From Udaeobacter sp963725505 (lineage in GTDB: Bacteria; Verrucomicrobiota; Verrucomicrobiia; Chthoniobacterales; UBA10450), in the NCBI GenBank assembly GCA_963725505.1, contig CAVRYN010000005.1, positions 752,828 to 816,827 on the forward strand: a DNA stretch of 64,000 nt, given 5' to 3'. The notes under the pieces were generated by a model that searched no databases, was not told the DNA's origin, and saw only the letters and a list, made by a program, of their open reading frames with translations. The first letter of the stretch is position 1, and each line of letters begins with the position of its first letter. The position numbers and the translations under genes are program-made. Below, in pieces: positions 26,621-35,816 of the stretch.

Positions 26621-26697
26621 TTGCAACTGCAATTGATCGCTAAAAATTAGCAACGCTCCGGCAGCGAGCTCTGTTTTGTTCCGTTAGGGTTCGAGCA

Positions 26698-28182
26698 ATG
26701 AAGCTATTGCTCACTGTTTGTTGCGCCATCCTTGTAGTCGCCAATTTGTCTTTTGCTGAATCCTCCGATCAGCAAACAGCCGTTAACGCCGAATTGCTCA
26801 AAGAAATGAAAGCGCTTGAAGCAAAAGTCGCTTCGCTGGAAAAGCGCCTTGAGCGTTATGAAAGTGGCGAGGTCCGAAGCGAAAAAACAGCGGCGGCTTC
26901 AACCACAAAAAAATCGTCCGACAAGACAATGCTGATTTCGGACGAGAACAACGCGGTCGCGACCGCCGAAGGGATCACTTCCTCATCGAGCCAGCCCCTT
27001 TTTGGACTTGGCTATCGCAGTCACGCTGTTTTGAGCATCGGCGCTTATGGCGAACTGAAATTCGGCGGCCAGGAGGCGCCGGGCGGATGGAAGGACGGAT
27101 TTGATGCCGGACGCATTGTGCTACTGCCGACTTTGCAGGTAACCGACTCGATCATTTTTAACGCAGAGCTGGAATTCGAGCATGGCGGGATAGCGGAAGA
27201 TGCCGATGATAAACTGACCGGCTCAGTCGATGTCGAGCAGGCTTACATCGATTTCAAATTCAACGATCACTTCAACTGGCGCGCACCCGGCGTGGATGTC
27301 GTGCCGTTCGGCTTCATCAATCTTTTTCACGAGCCGACGCAGTTCTATAGCGTGCAACGGCCGGAGTTAGACAATGGATTGATCCCTACAACGTGGTTCG
27401 AAGGCAGCACGAGTATCTACGGTAAGATCATCAACAACCTGAACTATCAATTCCAGGTCAACACAGGGTTGGAAGATATCGGTCAAAACGGCGGCGTCCC
27501 TGATGATGGCTCGCCTTACGAAGCTGGAATCACCGGAACCGAAGCGCTCGGTCTCGCTCGCACGCCGATCGGCGACTTCAATCAAACCAAGAATGCGCCT
27601 GGCTTTGCGCTGCGTCTGAGTTACACGCCGCCGGTTGTCCCCGGCTTAAATGGAAGCTCGAGCGTTTTCTTTACCCCGAACGTCACGCCGCGGGGTGCGT
27701 TTGGCGATGACGGGAATTCGTTAGGCCATGACAGCGTGACGATGCTCGATACCGAGTTGCGTTACCGTGTGCCGCGAACCGGTTTCGAGTTTCGTGGTGA
27801 AGTGGTTGACGTGATCATCGGCACGCCGCGCAATCTCCGTGCGAACAACGATGGTGATCCGGAAAATAATGTGGGTAAACATCTCTGGGGTTTCTCGCTC
27901 GAAGCGGCATATCATATCGATCTTAGCGACTGCGTGCACAACGGCTGGGAGCTGGTGCCGTTTTATCGCTACACTTACGAGAACTTGCAGACTGGCGGAT
28001 TCGCCGGAACTGACGACAACTTGCCAACCGGTCAGGGTCAGCGACAATTTCACACCTTCGGCCTTGCTCTTTTCCCCACGCCGCAAGTTGTCTTGAAAGT
28101 CGACTACCAATTCGCGCTCGACAATGCGCCGGACTCGCCCCGCGCGGATCACCTGCTGGGCGCGGTCGGTTTCTTTTTCTAA
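26698..28182 (+). CDS. Outer-membrane porin-like beta-barrel protein
   Basis: A 494-residue exported protein. It has a signal peptide (MKLLLTVCCAILVVANLSFA), a coiled coil (LLKEMKALEAKVASLEKRLERYE, about residues 32-54), a Ser/Thr/Lys linker, and from about residue 100 alternating strands ending in GAVGFFF with the C-terminal Phe of outer-membrane proteins. The coiled coil before the barrel recalls porins tethered to peptidoglycan. It is 23 bases upstream of the FMN-binding gene. Passage of a small anion, metal complex or sugar is possible; specificity is unknown. Confidence 0.8.
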   Translation: MKLLLTVCCAILVVANLSFAESSDQQTAVNAELLKEMKALEAKVASLEKRLERYESGEVRSEKTAAASTTKKSSDKTMLISDENNAVATAEGITSSSSQPLFGLGYRSHAVLSIGAYGELKFGGQEAPGGWKDGFDAGRIVLLPTLQVTDSIIFNAELEFEHGGIAEDADDKLTGSVDVEQAYIDFKFNDHFNWRAPGVDVVPFGFINLFHEPTQFYSVQRPELDNGLIPTTWFEGSTSIYGKIINNLNYQFQVNTGLEDIGQNGGVPDDGSPYEAGITGTEALGLARTPIGDFNQTKNAPGFALRLSYTPPVVPGLNGSSSVFFTPNVTPRGAFGDDGNSLGHDSVTMLDTELRYRVPRTGFEFRGEVVDVIIGTPRNLRANNDGDPENNVGKHLWGFSLEAAYHIDLSDCVHNGWELVPFYRYTYENLQTGGFAGTDDNLPTGQGQRQFHTFGLALFPTPQVVLKVDYQFALDNAPDSPRADHLLGAVGFFF

Positions 28183-28205
28183 GGAAGCGCTCAACCACCC
28201 TTTCC

Positions 28206-28745
28206 ATGACTCACATTCCACGCTGGATCTTGCCTGCCGCGATCAGCGTCACCGTTCCGCTGCCTTCCTATGCAGTGCAGTACCTGACTGTTTCGGCGGC
28301 GCAAAAACTGTGCTTCCCCGATTGCGATCGCTTCGTCGCGGCACACGTGAAATTCACGCCCGCGCAAATTCAGGCGATCGAAGCTGCCAGCGGGCAAAAG
28401 GAGTTGCTTCGCGGCCAGGAAATTTGGCGGGCAACGCAAAGCGGGAAGCTGCAGGGCTTCTTCATTGTCGATTACGTCATCGGCAAACATCTCGTGATCG
28501 ATTATGCGGTCGCGCTTTCGCCGGAGGGAACGGTTAAGCAAATCGAAATTCTGAATTACCGGGAAAGTTATGGCGGCGAAATTCGCAATCCTGATTGGCG
28601 AAAGCAATTCGTCGGCAAACGACCGCGCTCGCGGTTCGCTCTCAACGACGGCATCAACAATATCAGTGGCGCAACGCTTTCCTGCCGGCATGTGACCGAT
28701 GGCGTGCGACGCGTCCTCGCGACTTATGAGGTCTGCCTCAAATAG
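28206..28745 (+). CDS. Exported FMN-binding domain protein
   Basis: A 179-residue exported flavoprotein with a signal peptide (about residues 1-23). The FMN-binding domain has the covalent flavin attachment sequence SGATLS near residue 155, in which Thr is the acceptor. A pair of cysteines (KLCFPDCD) lies near residue 35-39. The ApbE gene, which attaches FMN to this Thr, overlaps its 3' end. It probably relays electrons on the outer face of the inner membrane. It lies between the porin and ApbE. Confidence 0.87.
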   Translation: MTHIPRWILPAAISVTVPLPSYAVQYLTVSAAQKLCFPDCDRFVAAHVKFTPAQIQAIEAASGQKELLRGQEIWRATQSGKLQGFFIVDYVIGKHLVIDYAVALSPEGTVKQIEILNYRESYGGEIRNPDWRKQFVGKRPRSRFALNDGINNISGATLSCRHVTDGVRRVLATYEVCLK

Positions 28746-29631
28746 AGTGCGGCGGGCCCGTCCCTCTCTCGGCACGTTTGTCGAGATCACCGCTCGAGGC
28801 GACAACGAAGCAAAATTGCACGGCGCTATCGATCGCGCTTTCAATGCCATCGCCAGGGTGGACCGACAAATGAGTTTTCACCATTCGGCCAGCGATGTTT
28901 CGAGGATCAATCGTGAAGCATTTCAGCGCAAAGTGACGGTCGATCCCTGGACATGGCGCGTCTTGCGAGCGGCACAGAAATTGTCGCATGAAAGTGACGG
29001 CATTTTCGACATCACGGTCGCGCGGAAACTGATGCAGTGGAAGTATCTTCCGCGACGATACCGGAATGTAAGCGAGGGGAACTGGCGCGACATTGTTCTC
29101 GAAAAAAATTGCACGGTTCGATTTCGACAGCGCGTGATTGTCGATCTTGGCGGCATCGCCAAGGGTTTTGGGGTCGATCGCGCGGTCGAAGCTTTAAAAT
29201 GCGCGGGGGTTCCATCTGGAGTTGTGAATGCCGGCGGCGACCTGCGCGTTTTTGGATTGAAATCGGAACTCGTCCATTTGCGCCGTCCGGCCGAGCCAAT
29301 GCGGCCGGCAGGCGCGATCAAGTTGCGTGAGCGTGCCCTGGCGACCTCCGGAATTTATTTCGCTCAGAAAAGACGTGGCAGGGCGGTGGTCAGCTCGCTG
29401 CTCGACGGCCGCACATGTCGATCTTCGGGCAAGTTAATCAGCGTGAGCGTAGCGGCGTCTGCTTGCATGATAGCTGATGCTTTGACCAAAATTGCGTTCG
29501 TGCTACGGGAGAAATCTGCGCCCTTGCTGGCGCAATATCATGCGGACGCATTGTTGCTTGAGCGCGATGGTGCGCCATCCTGGATGTTTCACTCATCATG
29601 CGACACCCGCGACCGGACTCGATTCGATTGA
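28726..29631 (+). CDS. apbE: FAD:protein FMN transferase (ApbE)
   Basis: A 301-residue ApbE-type flavin transferase, which moves FMN from FAD to a Thr of a target protein outside the cytoplasm. Blocks visible are RPSLGTFVEI at the start, ARVDRQMSFHHSASDVSRINRE, GIFDITV, VDLGGIAKGFGVDRAVE, VNAGGDLRVFG and TSGIYF. The usual DPRTG segment reads DGRTCRSSGK with its neighbours altered. It overlaps the FMN-binding gene by 20 bases and the next gene by 34, so it belongs to one operon. Confidence 0.88.
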   Translation: MRSASNRVRRARPSLGTFVEITARGDNEAKLHGAIDRAFNAIARVDRQMSFHHSASDVSRINREAFQRKVTVDPWTWRVLRAAQKLSHESDGIFDITVARKLMQWKYLPRRYRNVSEGNWRDIVLEKNCTVRFRQRVIVDLGGIAKGFGVDRAVEALKCAGVPSGVVNAGGDLRVFGLKSELVHLRRPAEPMRPAGAIKLRERALATSGIYFAQKRRGRAVVSSLLDGRTCRSSGKLISVSVAASACMIADALTKIAFVLREKSAPLLAQYHADALLLERDGAPSWMFHSSCDTRDRTRFD

Positions 29632-30101
29632 AGCGGTTGCAGAGATATTTTCTCTACGCCGTATTGGCGCTGCTTTTTTTGAGCGGAGTGGCATGGGCAT
29701 ATTGGAATTATCTTGTTGCGTTGCCTGGTGATTTTGAGATGAGCGCGAAAGCCTGGGCGATGAAAATTCATGGCGCTGCGGCGATGGCAGTTTTAGTAAT
29801 GATCGGGATGCTCTTGAGCGCGCATGTGAGATTCGCGTGGCGCGCGCGCCGCAATCGAGCAAACGGATCGGTTTTTCTGAGTGCGTTCGCCGTTTTGACC
29901 ATCACTGGCTATGGCCTTTATTACGCGGGTGGCGAAAGACTGCGTGCGTGGACGAGTTGGATTCATCTCGCTATAGGCCTGGTTTTGCCAATTTTGTTGC
30001 TGATCCACATTTTTCTAGGAAGGAGGACACGCCCTACGGTTCAATCCTCAACGAGGTCGCGCTTTCGGCTGGCAAAGCCAACTACACAGCAGGATTCCTA
30101 A
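29598..30101 (+). CDS. Four-helix membrane protein, b-type cytochrome-like (DUF4405-like)
   Basis: A 167-residue protein with four membrane segments (about residues 17-36, 55-75, 91-110 and 118-137). Histidines lie at helix ends in MKIHGAAAM, SAHVRF, SWIHLAIG and LIHIFLG, the pattern expected for two haem b ligated within a four-helix bundle. Start at 29598 overlaps ApbE by 34 bases. It may pass electrons from the inner membrane to the flavoprotein. Identification rests on topology and histidines, not on strong sequence similarity. Confidence 0.7.
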   Translation: MRHPRPDSIRLKRLQRYFLYAVLALLFLSGVAWAYWNYLVALPGDFEMSAKAWAMKIHGAAAMAVLVMIGMLLSAHVRFAWRARRNRANGSVFLSAFAVLTITGYGLYYAGGERLRAWTSWIHLAIGLVLPILLLIHIFLGRRTRPTVQSSTRSRFRLAKPTTQQDS

Positions 30102-30593
30102 CGGATGACAAGTTGAAAAGGCAGAATCCTCTCGGTGAAATAATGGGAGCCGGTTGCGCGCAACGACCGTTATCAGTCGCGCTCATCCGATGTGACAGTG
30201 ACAGATGTGCAAATCGGCAGGCCTCAGCAGGGCGCATCGACAAGTTGTAAGTCCTAAGCCCTTAAAACAACACGAACTTATCCCTGCGGTTGTCGGGCCA
30301 CCGCCATCAGCCCAAAGCGCGATGGCTCCACGGCAACCCGCAAATTCACCACACGGACAAACACCAGCAACCACTCGAATTCAGCTCGGACGGGGTGCTG
30401 AATCGCTCAGGTTGATTCCGCTGCTTCATGGCGCGTCATGAAGTGCCACCGGCGAGCAGCGTTGTCAATGTCAGCGTCGAACCAAGCCGCCCGACACGGT
30501 TCACGAACTGTCCGAGCGTTAGGCACGCATGAGGACGCGCGCTTCTCTGTTATTTGCAATCCGCAATCGGCAATCTAAAATCGAACATTCACA
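30102..30593. other. 492-base stretch without a recognised gene
   Basis: No convincing frame on either strand. A GTTAGGC word at 30518-30524 resembles half of an integron attC site but has no partner. An AT-rich part directly before tRNA-Ala probably holds its promoter. Confidence 0.4.
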
Positions 30594-30666
30594 GGGGGCA
30601 TAGCTCAGTTGGTAGAGCGCCAGCTTTGCAAGCTGGAAGTCAGGGGTTCGAATCCCCTTGCCTCCA
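30594..30666 (+). tRNA. tRNA-Ala (anticodon TGC)
   Basis: A 73-base cloverleaf. The acceptor stem GGGGGCA pairs with TGCCTCC (one G-T), the D-loop reads AGTTGGTA, the anticodon loop is TTTGCAA with anticodon TGC, and the T-arm is AGGGG-TTCGAAT-CCCCT. CCA is not encoded. It lies 175 bases before tRNA-Ile, and no rRNA gene adjoins. Confidence 0.97.
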
Positions 30667-30737
30667 AAGCTTCGAAGAAGCGTGGAGGCAAAATCCAACA
30701 GAAGGGGGAACATTATTGGATGCACTAGCGGGAGCGT

Positions 30738-30753
30738 AATCCCCTTGCCTCCA
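30738..30753 (+). repeat. 16-base repeat of the tRNA-Ala 3' end
   Basis: AATCCCCTTGCCTCCA repeats exactly bases 30651-30666, the 3' end of tRNA-Ala. Such a copy can mark an attachment site of a former integrated element or a partial tRNA duplication. Only 71 bases lie between the copies. Confidence 0.75.
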
Positions 30754-30841
30754 TTTCAAATCAGCGATTTAGCGAATCAGTGGTTGAGTGATTGTTGACG
30801 CCATTCGTTAAATCGCTAAATCATTTAGTCGCTAAATTTTT

Positions 30842-30915
30842 GGGCCTGTAGCTCAGTTGGTTAGAGCATGCGCTTGATAAGCGCAGGGTCACTGGTTCGA
30901 GCCCAGTCAGGCCCA
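30842..30915 (+). tRNA. tRNA-Ile (anticodon GAT)
   Basis: A 74-base cloverleaf. GGGCCTG pairs with CAGGCCC, the D-arm reads GCTC-AGTTGGTTA-GAGC, the anticodon loop is TTGATAA with anticodon GAT, and the T-arm is ACTGG-TTCGAGC-CCAGT. Normally this tRNA and tRNA-Ala sit in the 16S-23S spacer; here both are away from any rRNA gene and in the order Ala-Ile. Confidence 0.97.
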
Positions 30916-31016
30916 CTTCTGAAAGTTCGCGAAGGCGAGGCGCCTTCGTCAGCGCGCGAGGCGTGCGCGCTCCCCAATCCGCTTCACGCGACGAACCCCG
31001 GGTGAGTAAAAAGTAA

Positions 31017-31057
31017 AATGCCGGATGTCGATCTCACGAATCGATACATCCGGCATT
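31017..31057. terminator. Hairpin after tRNA-Ile, first of two copies
   Basis: A strong stem AATGCCGGATGT...ACATCCGGCATT with the inner stem CGAT/ATCG, followed on the plus strand by T-rich sequence. It probably ends the tRNA transcript and may also serve the HAF gene arriving from the other side. The same outer stem occurs at 35817-35855 behind the 16S gene. Confidence 0.7.
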
Positions 31058-31126
31058 TCGTGCGCTTTTTCGCACACGCGAAGCTGCGTTGGTGCGGTTA
31101 GGAAAGCGGCGCTGTTCTCACTTTCG

Positions 31127-32365
31127 TTAATGCCCGTGAGCAGGTACCGCCAAATACGCAATTAACGCACCCGTAGTTGGGTCGACAGCTCTACCTGTAA
31201 TCTCTCCCTTGTCATTTATGTCTTTCGCGAGTGCGAGAAAGGCAGAATAGTCGCCTTTGAGATCGTTGAGGTCTGTGGGTGGCACCGTGATCCCAAACAA
31301 CGGCACGACAATCAGTCTGGTCCGCGTCGCATGAGACACCGACTACCTGGCGAGGCTTCGTTAATACCGTAGGCCTCGCTGTCTACATGTTGCGGTGTGC
31401 GTCCTTGCAACGGCAGCAAAGGTTGGAGACCATCGTGCCTGGTCCACATGAAAGCGTGTAAGACGTCGCCTTCAACAAATGCCGGGTCGCCGGCAAACCC
31501 GACGATATCGCCGTGTTGATTGATTGCCGTCGGAGTATTCCACCAGGGAGCTGGGAAGGTGCCAAGATCAGTGACCCCACCGTTTTCCCAAAGCACGGCA
31601 TGCTTGGCCGTATGTCTTCCGACGGCCTGGTCGCAAATGCCCGAAATGCCCACGATTTGACCGTTATCATTGATCGCCGTGGCAGCTCCTGATGTGTCGC
31701 CGGGGATCAAAGGGAGGTCGTGGATCTGATCTGGCGGCCCCAGAGTCCACATGGCTGGGCGAAATTGGAGGACTTGGGTGCAGCAACACGTGGGGTCATG
31801 AACACCATTCTCGGCCCACCCGACTACCTGACCCAAGTTGTTGGCTCCTGTGGCAAAGCCATTATTTCCTCCAGGAAAATTGGGCAGTCCCCTCATCTGG
31901 CCTAGGCTCTGTTCCCAAACGAACCCGAGGTTGATATAACCGACGTTGTTAGGCGTACTGTAGAAAGCCGCGCTACTCCAGGCTCTCGCCCAAGGGCTCC
32001 GGGTCGGCAGTTTGAGAAATACCCACGATGATTCCCGCGGTATTCTTCACGTTCCACGTGACACTGCTGTTTGGTCCCCCAAGTGTATCTAGGTCCGAGA
32101 GCGAACCGCTTCGCCACAGCGTAGCGTGCCGGTTTCTATTCGGCAGTCTGGAATAGCCTGCCACCCAGCTCTGGTCATTAATGCTGTTTCCCCCGCTACT
32201 CGTGCCGCCGAAATCGGGGAGGGTCGACACCTGGTATTGCGGTCTATGCTTTGCCGGGATCTGTTCCTGTGCCTGCGCAACCGTTAGAGCCGCTCCGCAG
32301 CAGATACTGATCAGAACGATCAAAGCAATTGGGCTAGATCGTTTGGTTGTGAGTTGTGTTGTCAT
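31127..32365 (-). pseudogene. Secreted HAF-repeat protein, frameshifted three times
   Basis: ATG at 32365 has a fine ribosome-binding site (AAGGAGA, 7 bases upstream) and a signal peptide (SSPIALIVLISICCGAALTVAQAQ). Repeats of the HAF type follow, such as LPDFGGTSSGGNSINDQSWV, ATGANNLGQVVGW, ATAINDNGQIVGISG and PTAINQHGDIVGFAG. The frame is lost near 31985 (continuing ARAWSSAAFYSTPNNVG), near 31350 (VVGVSCDADQTDCRAVVWDHG) and near 31295 (VPPTDLNDLKGDYSAFLALA), ending YLAVPAHGH. Intact relatives are extracellular repeat proteins of unknown role. Either a decayed gene or assembly errors. Confidence 0.82.
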
Positions 32366-32557
32366 GGTTTGTCTCCTTTGTTGAATTTTCATGACGACAC
32401 TTTAGGGACTGGCCGTGAAGTCACTACCATAGCCACTTCGCAGATTTGGTACGGGCCATTTCAGTTTTAAAAGCCCGGCCGACGAACCAGCAGATCCAAA
32501 GCAGTGGAACGATTGACGACGCCTCGTCAAAGACCGCTTCGTGGCCTGCCCAATTAC

Positions 32558-34039
32558 TTAATTCAATTTAGAATTAAGCGCCGCGGCGAACTTGCTAAGC
32601 CCCTCACGAATTTGCGCGCGCGACCACGCGGCGAAACCAAATGTGAGCGCGGGCTTCGGCTCTACTTTCATAAAGCACGACGACAGCGGCGAAGGCCTGA
32701 TACCGATGTCAGTGCACACGCGCGTGATCACCGGCATGTGTTCTTTGTGTCGCACCCAGGCGACGAAGTGTAATCCAGCTTCGGGGATTTCGAGGATGAA
32801 GTACTTGCCTAACAATTTGTTGAATTGTTCGATAAAAAAGTCCCTTCGGTCCGAATATAATTTTCGCATCCGTTTGATGTGAGTGAGGAAAAACCCCTCC
32901 GTTAGGAATCGGGCCAGCGTCGCCTGATCGATGGCCGGCGAGTGTTGGTCCATCACGGCGCGAATCTTGATCATTGGTTCGACCAGTGGCTCCGGCGCCA
33001 GGATGTAACCCAGCCGCAACGAAGGGTAGAGGATCTTACTCATTGTGCCTGAGTAGATGACACGACCGACATTATCGAGGCCTTGCAAGCACGGGAGTGG
33101 CGGACCCGTATAACGAAACTCTGAGTTGTGATCGTCTTCGAAAATGTAAGCGTCGCAGGATCGAGCAAAATCGATCAAGGCCGCTCTCCGCGCGAGACTC
33201 ATTGTCATGCCGAGTGGGAATTGATGTGAAGGAGTTACGTAAATTATTTTAGGCGAGCGCTGTTTCGACGGCCGCCCAATCGTGATTCCTTCCCGATCAA
33301 CCGGTCTTGGAACGACGGTTGCCCCGGCGAAGCCAAAGGTGCGGCGAGCCTGGTAAAATCCCGGATCTTCGATCCACGCGACCTCACCGCGGTTTACGAG
33401 GGCCATTGCACTGATCATCATTGCCTGCTGTGTTCCAGCGGTGATGATGATCTGGTCTGGATGACAACGCGCACCCCTGTAATCACACAAATACGTTGCC
33501 AGCGCTTTGCGAAGGTCGGGGTCGCCGCGGCTTGATGCATACTGGAGCAGATGCGCTCCCTTTTGGGCTAGGACTTCTGCCCTAAGTCGTTCCCATATTT
33601 CGATCGGAAATTCATCAAGAGCCGCGACAGCCGGCACAAAGGAGACACCGGGCGGCCCAGCGATTCCGAAATCGAATTGTTTTCCGATCCGCTGGTCCGG
33701 AATATTTCGTACTCGCTCAGACAGGCGGGCGGGGCGTTCAGTATGTGGTTCTGCTTTTGCCGAGCGCGCACTCAGGAAAGTTTCGGGCAACGGCTCCACG
33801 ACGAATGTGCCCGATCCGATTCTCGATTGGAGATAGCCTTCCGCATGAAGCCTCGCGAAAGCAAGGTTTACAGTGAACCGCGATATTTCCAGGTCGCTGG
33901 CCAGCGCGCGTGAGGAGGGAAGCCGGGAAGAGTTATTGTTGAAGGTTCCTGAAATTAATTCATCGCGAATCTGCCGATAAAGCTGTTGATGAAGCGGCTC
34001 GGGCGCCGCCCGATCCAGCCGAACCATTTCAAAAGCCAT
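32558..34039 (-). CDS. MocR/PdxR family transcriptional regulator
   Basis: A 493-residue fusion of a GntR-type winged helix and an aminotransferase fold. The N-terminal part has LHQQLYRQIRDELISGTF and the recognition helix RLPSSRALASDLEISRFTV; the C-terminal domain binds PLP through Lys in SGTMSKILYPSLRLGY, with Asp/Tyr in IEDPGFYQARR and TAGTQQAMM earlier. These regulators often control vitamin B6, GABA, taurine or amino-acid genes next to them. No clear target lies beside it here. ATG at 34039 is preferred to 34114. Confidence 0.9.
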   Translation of the reverse strand: MAFEMVRLDRAAPEPLHQQLYRQIRDELISGTFNNNSSRLPSSRALASDLEISRFTVNLAFARLHAEGYLQSRIGSGTFVVEPLPETFLSARSAKAEPHTERPARLSERVRNIPDQRIGKQFDFGIAGPPGVSFVPAVAALDEFPIEIWERLRAEVLAQKGAHLLQYASSRGDPDLRKALATYLCDYRGARCHPDQIIITAGTQQAMMISAMALVNRGEVAWIEDPGFYQARRTFGFAGATVVPRPVDREGITIGRPSKQRSPKIIYVTPSHQFPLGMTMSLARRAALIDFARSCDAYIFEDDHNSEFRYTGPPLPCLQGLDNVGRVIYSGTMSKILYPSLRLGYILAPEPLVEPMIKIRAVMDQHSPAIDQATLARFLTEGFFLTHIKRMRKLYSDRRDFFIEQFNKLLGKYFILEIPEAGLHFVAWVRHKEHMPVITRVCTDIGIRPSPLSSCFMKVEPKPALTFGFAAWSRAQIREGLSKFAAALNSKLN

Positions 34040-34216
34040 GATCGAATGCCGGCGCCGCTTTTTCTTGGTTGAGCTTTTGTCTGCGACTGGTTTCACGATT
34101 CGGATTGTAATCACCGAGACTGCTGGTCACGGCAAGCCCGCCGTCCAAGTGGTCTGGCCATTTCACTGTAAGTGGTCTGTTGACACTTTGCCACTGGGTC
34201 AGAAGCTTTCCTTACA

Positions 34217-34655
34217 ATGCAAACTCAGACTCCATGTAGCGATTACGTCGAGACGAAAGGCCTCGTTTATTTTGCGCGAATGCTGGACAAGATCCGGCTG
34301 AAAGCAGCAGGCAAATTGCCGCCCGGAATATTTTACCGGTGTCGAAGATCCGACGCACTTCGATGCCCGTTGCACAAGATTTCTGGGAGTTAATTACGAT
34401 GAGCTTGTCGACCGAACGCTGAAAGGTGGTTCAGATGAGGAAATCCTCGAATGGTGCTTCGCACGTGGCCGGCGGCCCAGCCAAGAGGAAATCTCAATCT
34501 GGAATGCGTTTCTCGGGAAGCGTGGCTGGCGAGACGAGGCAAGCGAGGAATTCGCAGCCTCGAAGAAGGAAGCGGGCTTTGGCGATCGCGATGATATTCA
34601 AACCTGGATCGACCTGCATGATGCGGAGGAAGGAAGAAGGACAGCTGTCTCCTAA
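34217..34655 (+). pseudogene. DUF5069-like protein, frameshifted
   Basis: Not visible as a single open frame. From ATG at 34217 the protein reads YVETKGLVYFARMLDKIRLK and AAGKLPPG, then loses the frame near 34327. Skipping one base gives YFTGVEDPTHFDARCTRFLG, SDEEILEWCFARGRRPS and an end ...DLHDAEEGRRTAVS at 34653. The combined product of about 145 residues matches the DUF5069 pattern (MLDKIRLKAAGKLP; SDEEILEW). Function unknown. One extra base in the run GGAATATTTT explains the break. Confidence 0.72.
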
Positions 34656-34717
34656 GGTCGAGACGCATCATCTGCAGACTTGGTAAGGTCGGGAATTATC
34701 GTCGTCTGCTTCAAGCC

Positions 34718-35272
34718 ATGAAATTGCGGTCAATCTACTGGCTGAGCATCCTGCAATTCACGTTAATCTGTGCAATAGCAGGTGAATCGCCTGCTCCCAC
34801 GCGCGATGGATCTCACGACTTCGACTTCCTTATCGGCAACTGGAAGGCTCACGTGCGCCGGCTTCCCGATCGCCTTGTTGGCTCCAACAATTGGATCGAG
34901 TATAACGGCATCTCGAATCATAAGAAGCTTCTCGACAGCAACGCGAACTTTGAGGAATTCGAAGTCGACAATCCCGAGAAGCACTTACACATCAAAGCCC
35001 AGACACTCAGGCTATACAATCCTGAGTCGCATCAGTGGAGTATCTATCTTCTCGACTTGGACAAAGGCCTTCTCCCCATGCCGCCAGTTGTTGGCGAATT
35101 TAAAGGGAACCGTGGCGAGTTTTACGACCAGGAACAATATAAAGGCCGCTCGATTCTGGTGCGCTACGTCTGGTTAAATAACTCGCCGAAGTCTGCGCGG
35201 ATGGAACAATCCTTCTCACCTGACGGCGGCAAGACGTGGGAGACAAACTGGATCTGCGAACTGAGCCGATAG
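34718..35272 (+). CDS. Secreted DUF1579-like protein
   Basis: A 184-residue exported protein. After a signal peptide (MKLRSIYWLSILQFTLICAIAG) comes a lipocalin-like beta domain: HDFDFLIGNWKAHVRRLPD, then NNWIEYNGISNHKKLLDSNA, SHQWSIYLLDLDKG and DGGKTWETNWICELSR. This order of strands is typical for proteins annotated DUF1579 or hypothetical secreted. Role unknown. It is followed by an exported NTF2-like protein on the same strand, 31 bases away. Confidence 0.72.
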   Translation: MKLRSIYWLSILQFTLICAIAGESPAPTRDGSHDFDFLIGNWKAHVRRLPDRLVGSNNWIEYNGISNHKKLLDSNANFEEFEVDNPEKHLHIKAQTLRLYNPESHQWSIYLLDLDKGLLPMPPVVGEFKGNRGEFYDQEQYKGRSILVRYVWLNNSPKSARMEQSFSPDGGKTWETNWICELSR

Positions 35273-35303
35273 GCCACGAGTTTCCAATGCTTCCGGATAC
35301 AAT

Positions 35304-35741
35304 ATGAAGACTGCGACGCTGATTGTTTTGATGGCTGTTTTGGCCTGCCGATTTTCCCTTGCTCAAACCCCGGCTCAACGAGAAGTGCTCCAGTTCGAGC
35401 GCGATGCGTGTAAGGCATTTCTTGACGCAGACGTGGCCGCGCTGGAGCGCGTGCTCACACCTGATTTTACGCTGACGCTCTCCAATGGAGAAGTGAACAC
35501 ACGTGCTGATGAGATCAACGAGCTCCGCAGCGGGAAAATCCATTACGACGTATTTGAAAACTACGACATGCTAGCGCGGCTTTACGGCGATGACGTAGCT
35601 GTTGTTCTCGGAAAAACGCGCGTGAAAGGAACAGCGGACGGCAAACCATTCGATCGAGTGGTGCAGTTCACGGACACATTGATCAAGCGCAACGGTCGTT
35701 GGCAGCTTGCCGCCGGACATGTTTCTCGGATCGAGAAATAG
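35304..35741 (+). CDS. Exported NTF2-like (DUF4440) protein
   Basis: A 145-residue exported protein with a signal peptide (MKTATLIVLMAVLACRFSLAQ) and a cone-shaped NTF2 fold: RDACKAFLDADVAALERVLTPDFTLTLSNG, VFENYDMLARLYGDDVAVVLGKTRVKG and a final FTDTLIKRNGRWQLAAGHVS. The family binds small molecules or has lost activity; the function cannot be given. Probably in one transcript with the DUF1579-like gene. Paralogues of the same class lie at 54806 and 60036. Confidence 0.8.
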   Translation: MKTATLIVLMAVLACRFSLAQTPAQREVLQFERDACKAFLDADVAALERVLTPDFTLTLSNGEVNTRADEINELRSGKIHYDVFENYDMLARLYGDDVAVVLGKTRVKGTADGKPFDRVVQFTDTLIKRNGRWQLAAGHVSRIEK

Positions 35742-35816
35742 CGGGTAAGCCCGACACCGGACCGGAGTCAGACCCGCTTCCTGCCTTCTTCGCTTCCTGA
35801 TTCAATCTGCAAACAA

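Noticed and set aside
30480..30524. attC-like site ending GTTAGGC before tRNA-Ala
   Set aside because: Only the right-hand word is present. No GCCTAAC partner and no matching inner arms were found upstream.
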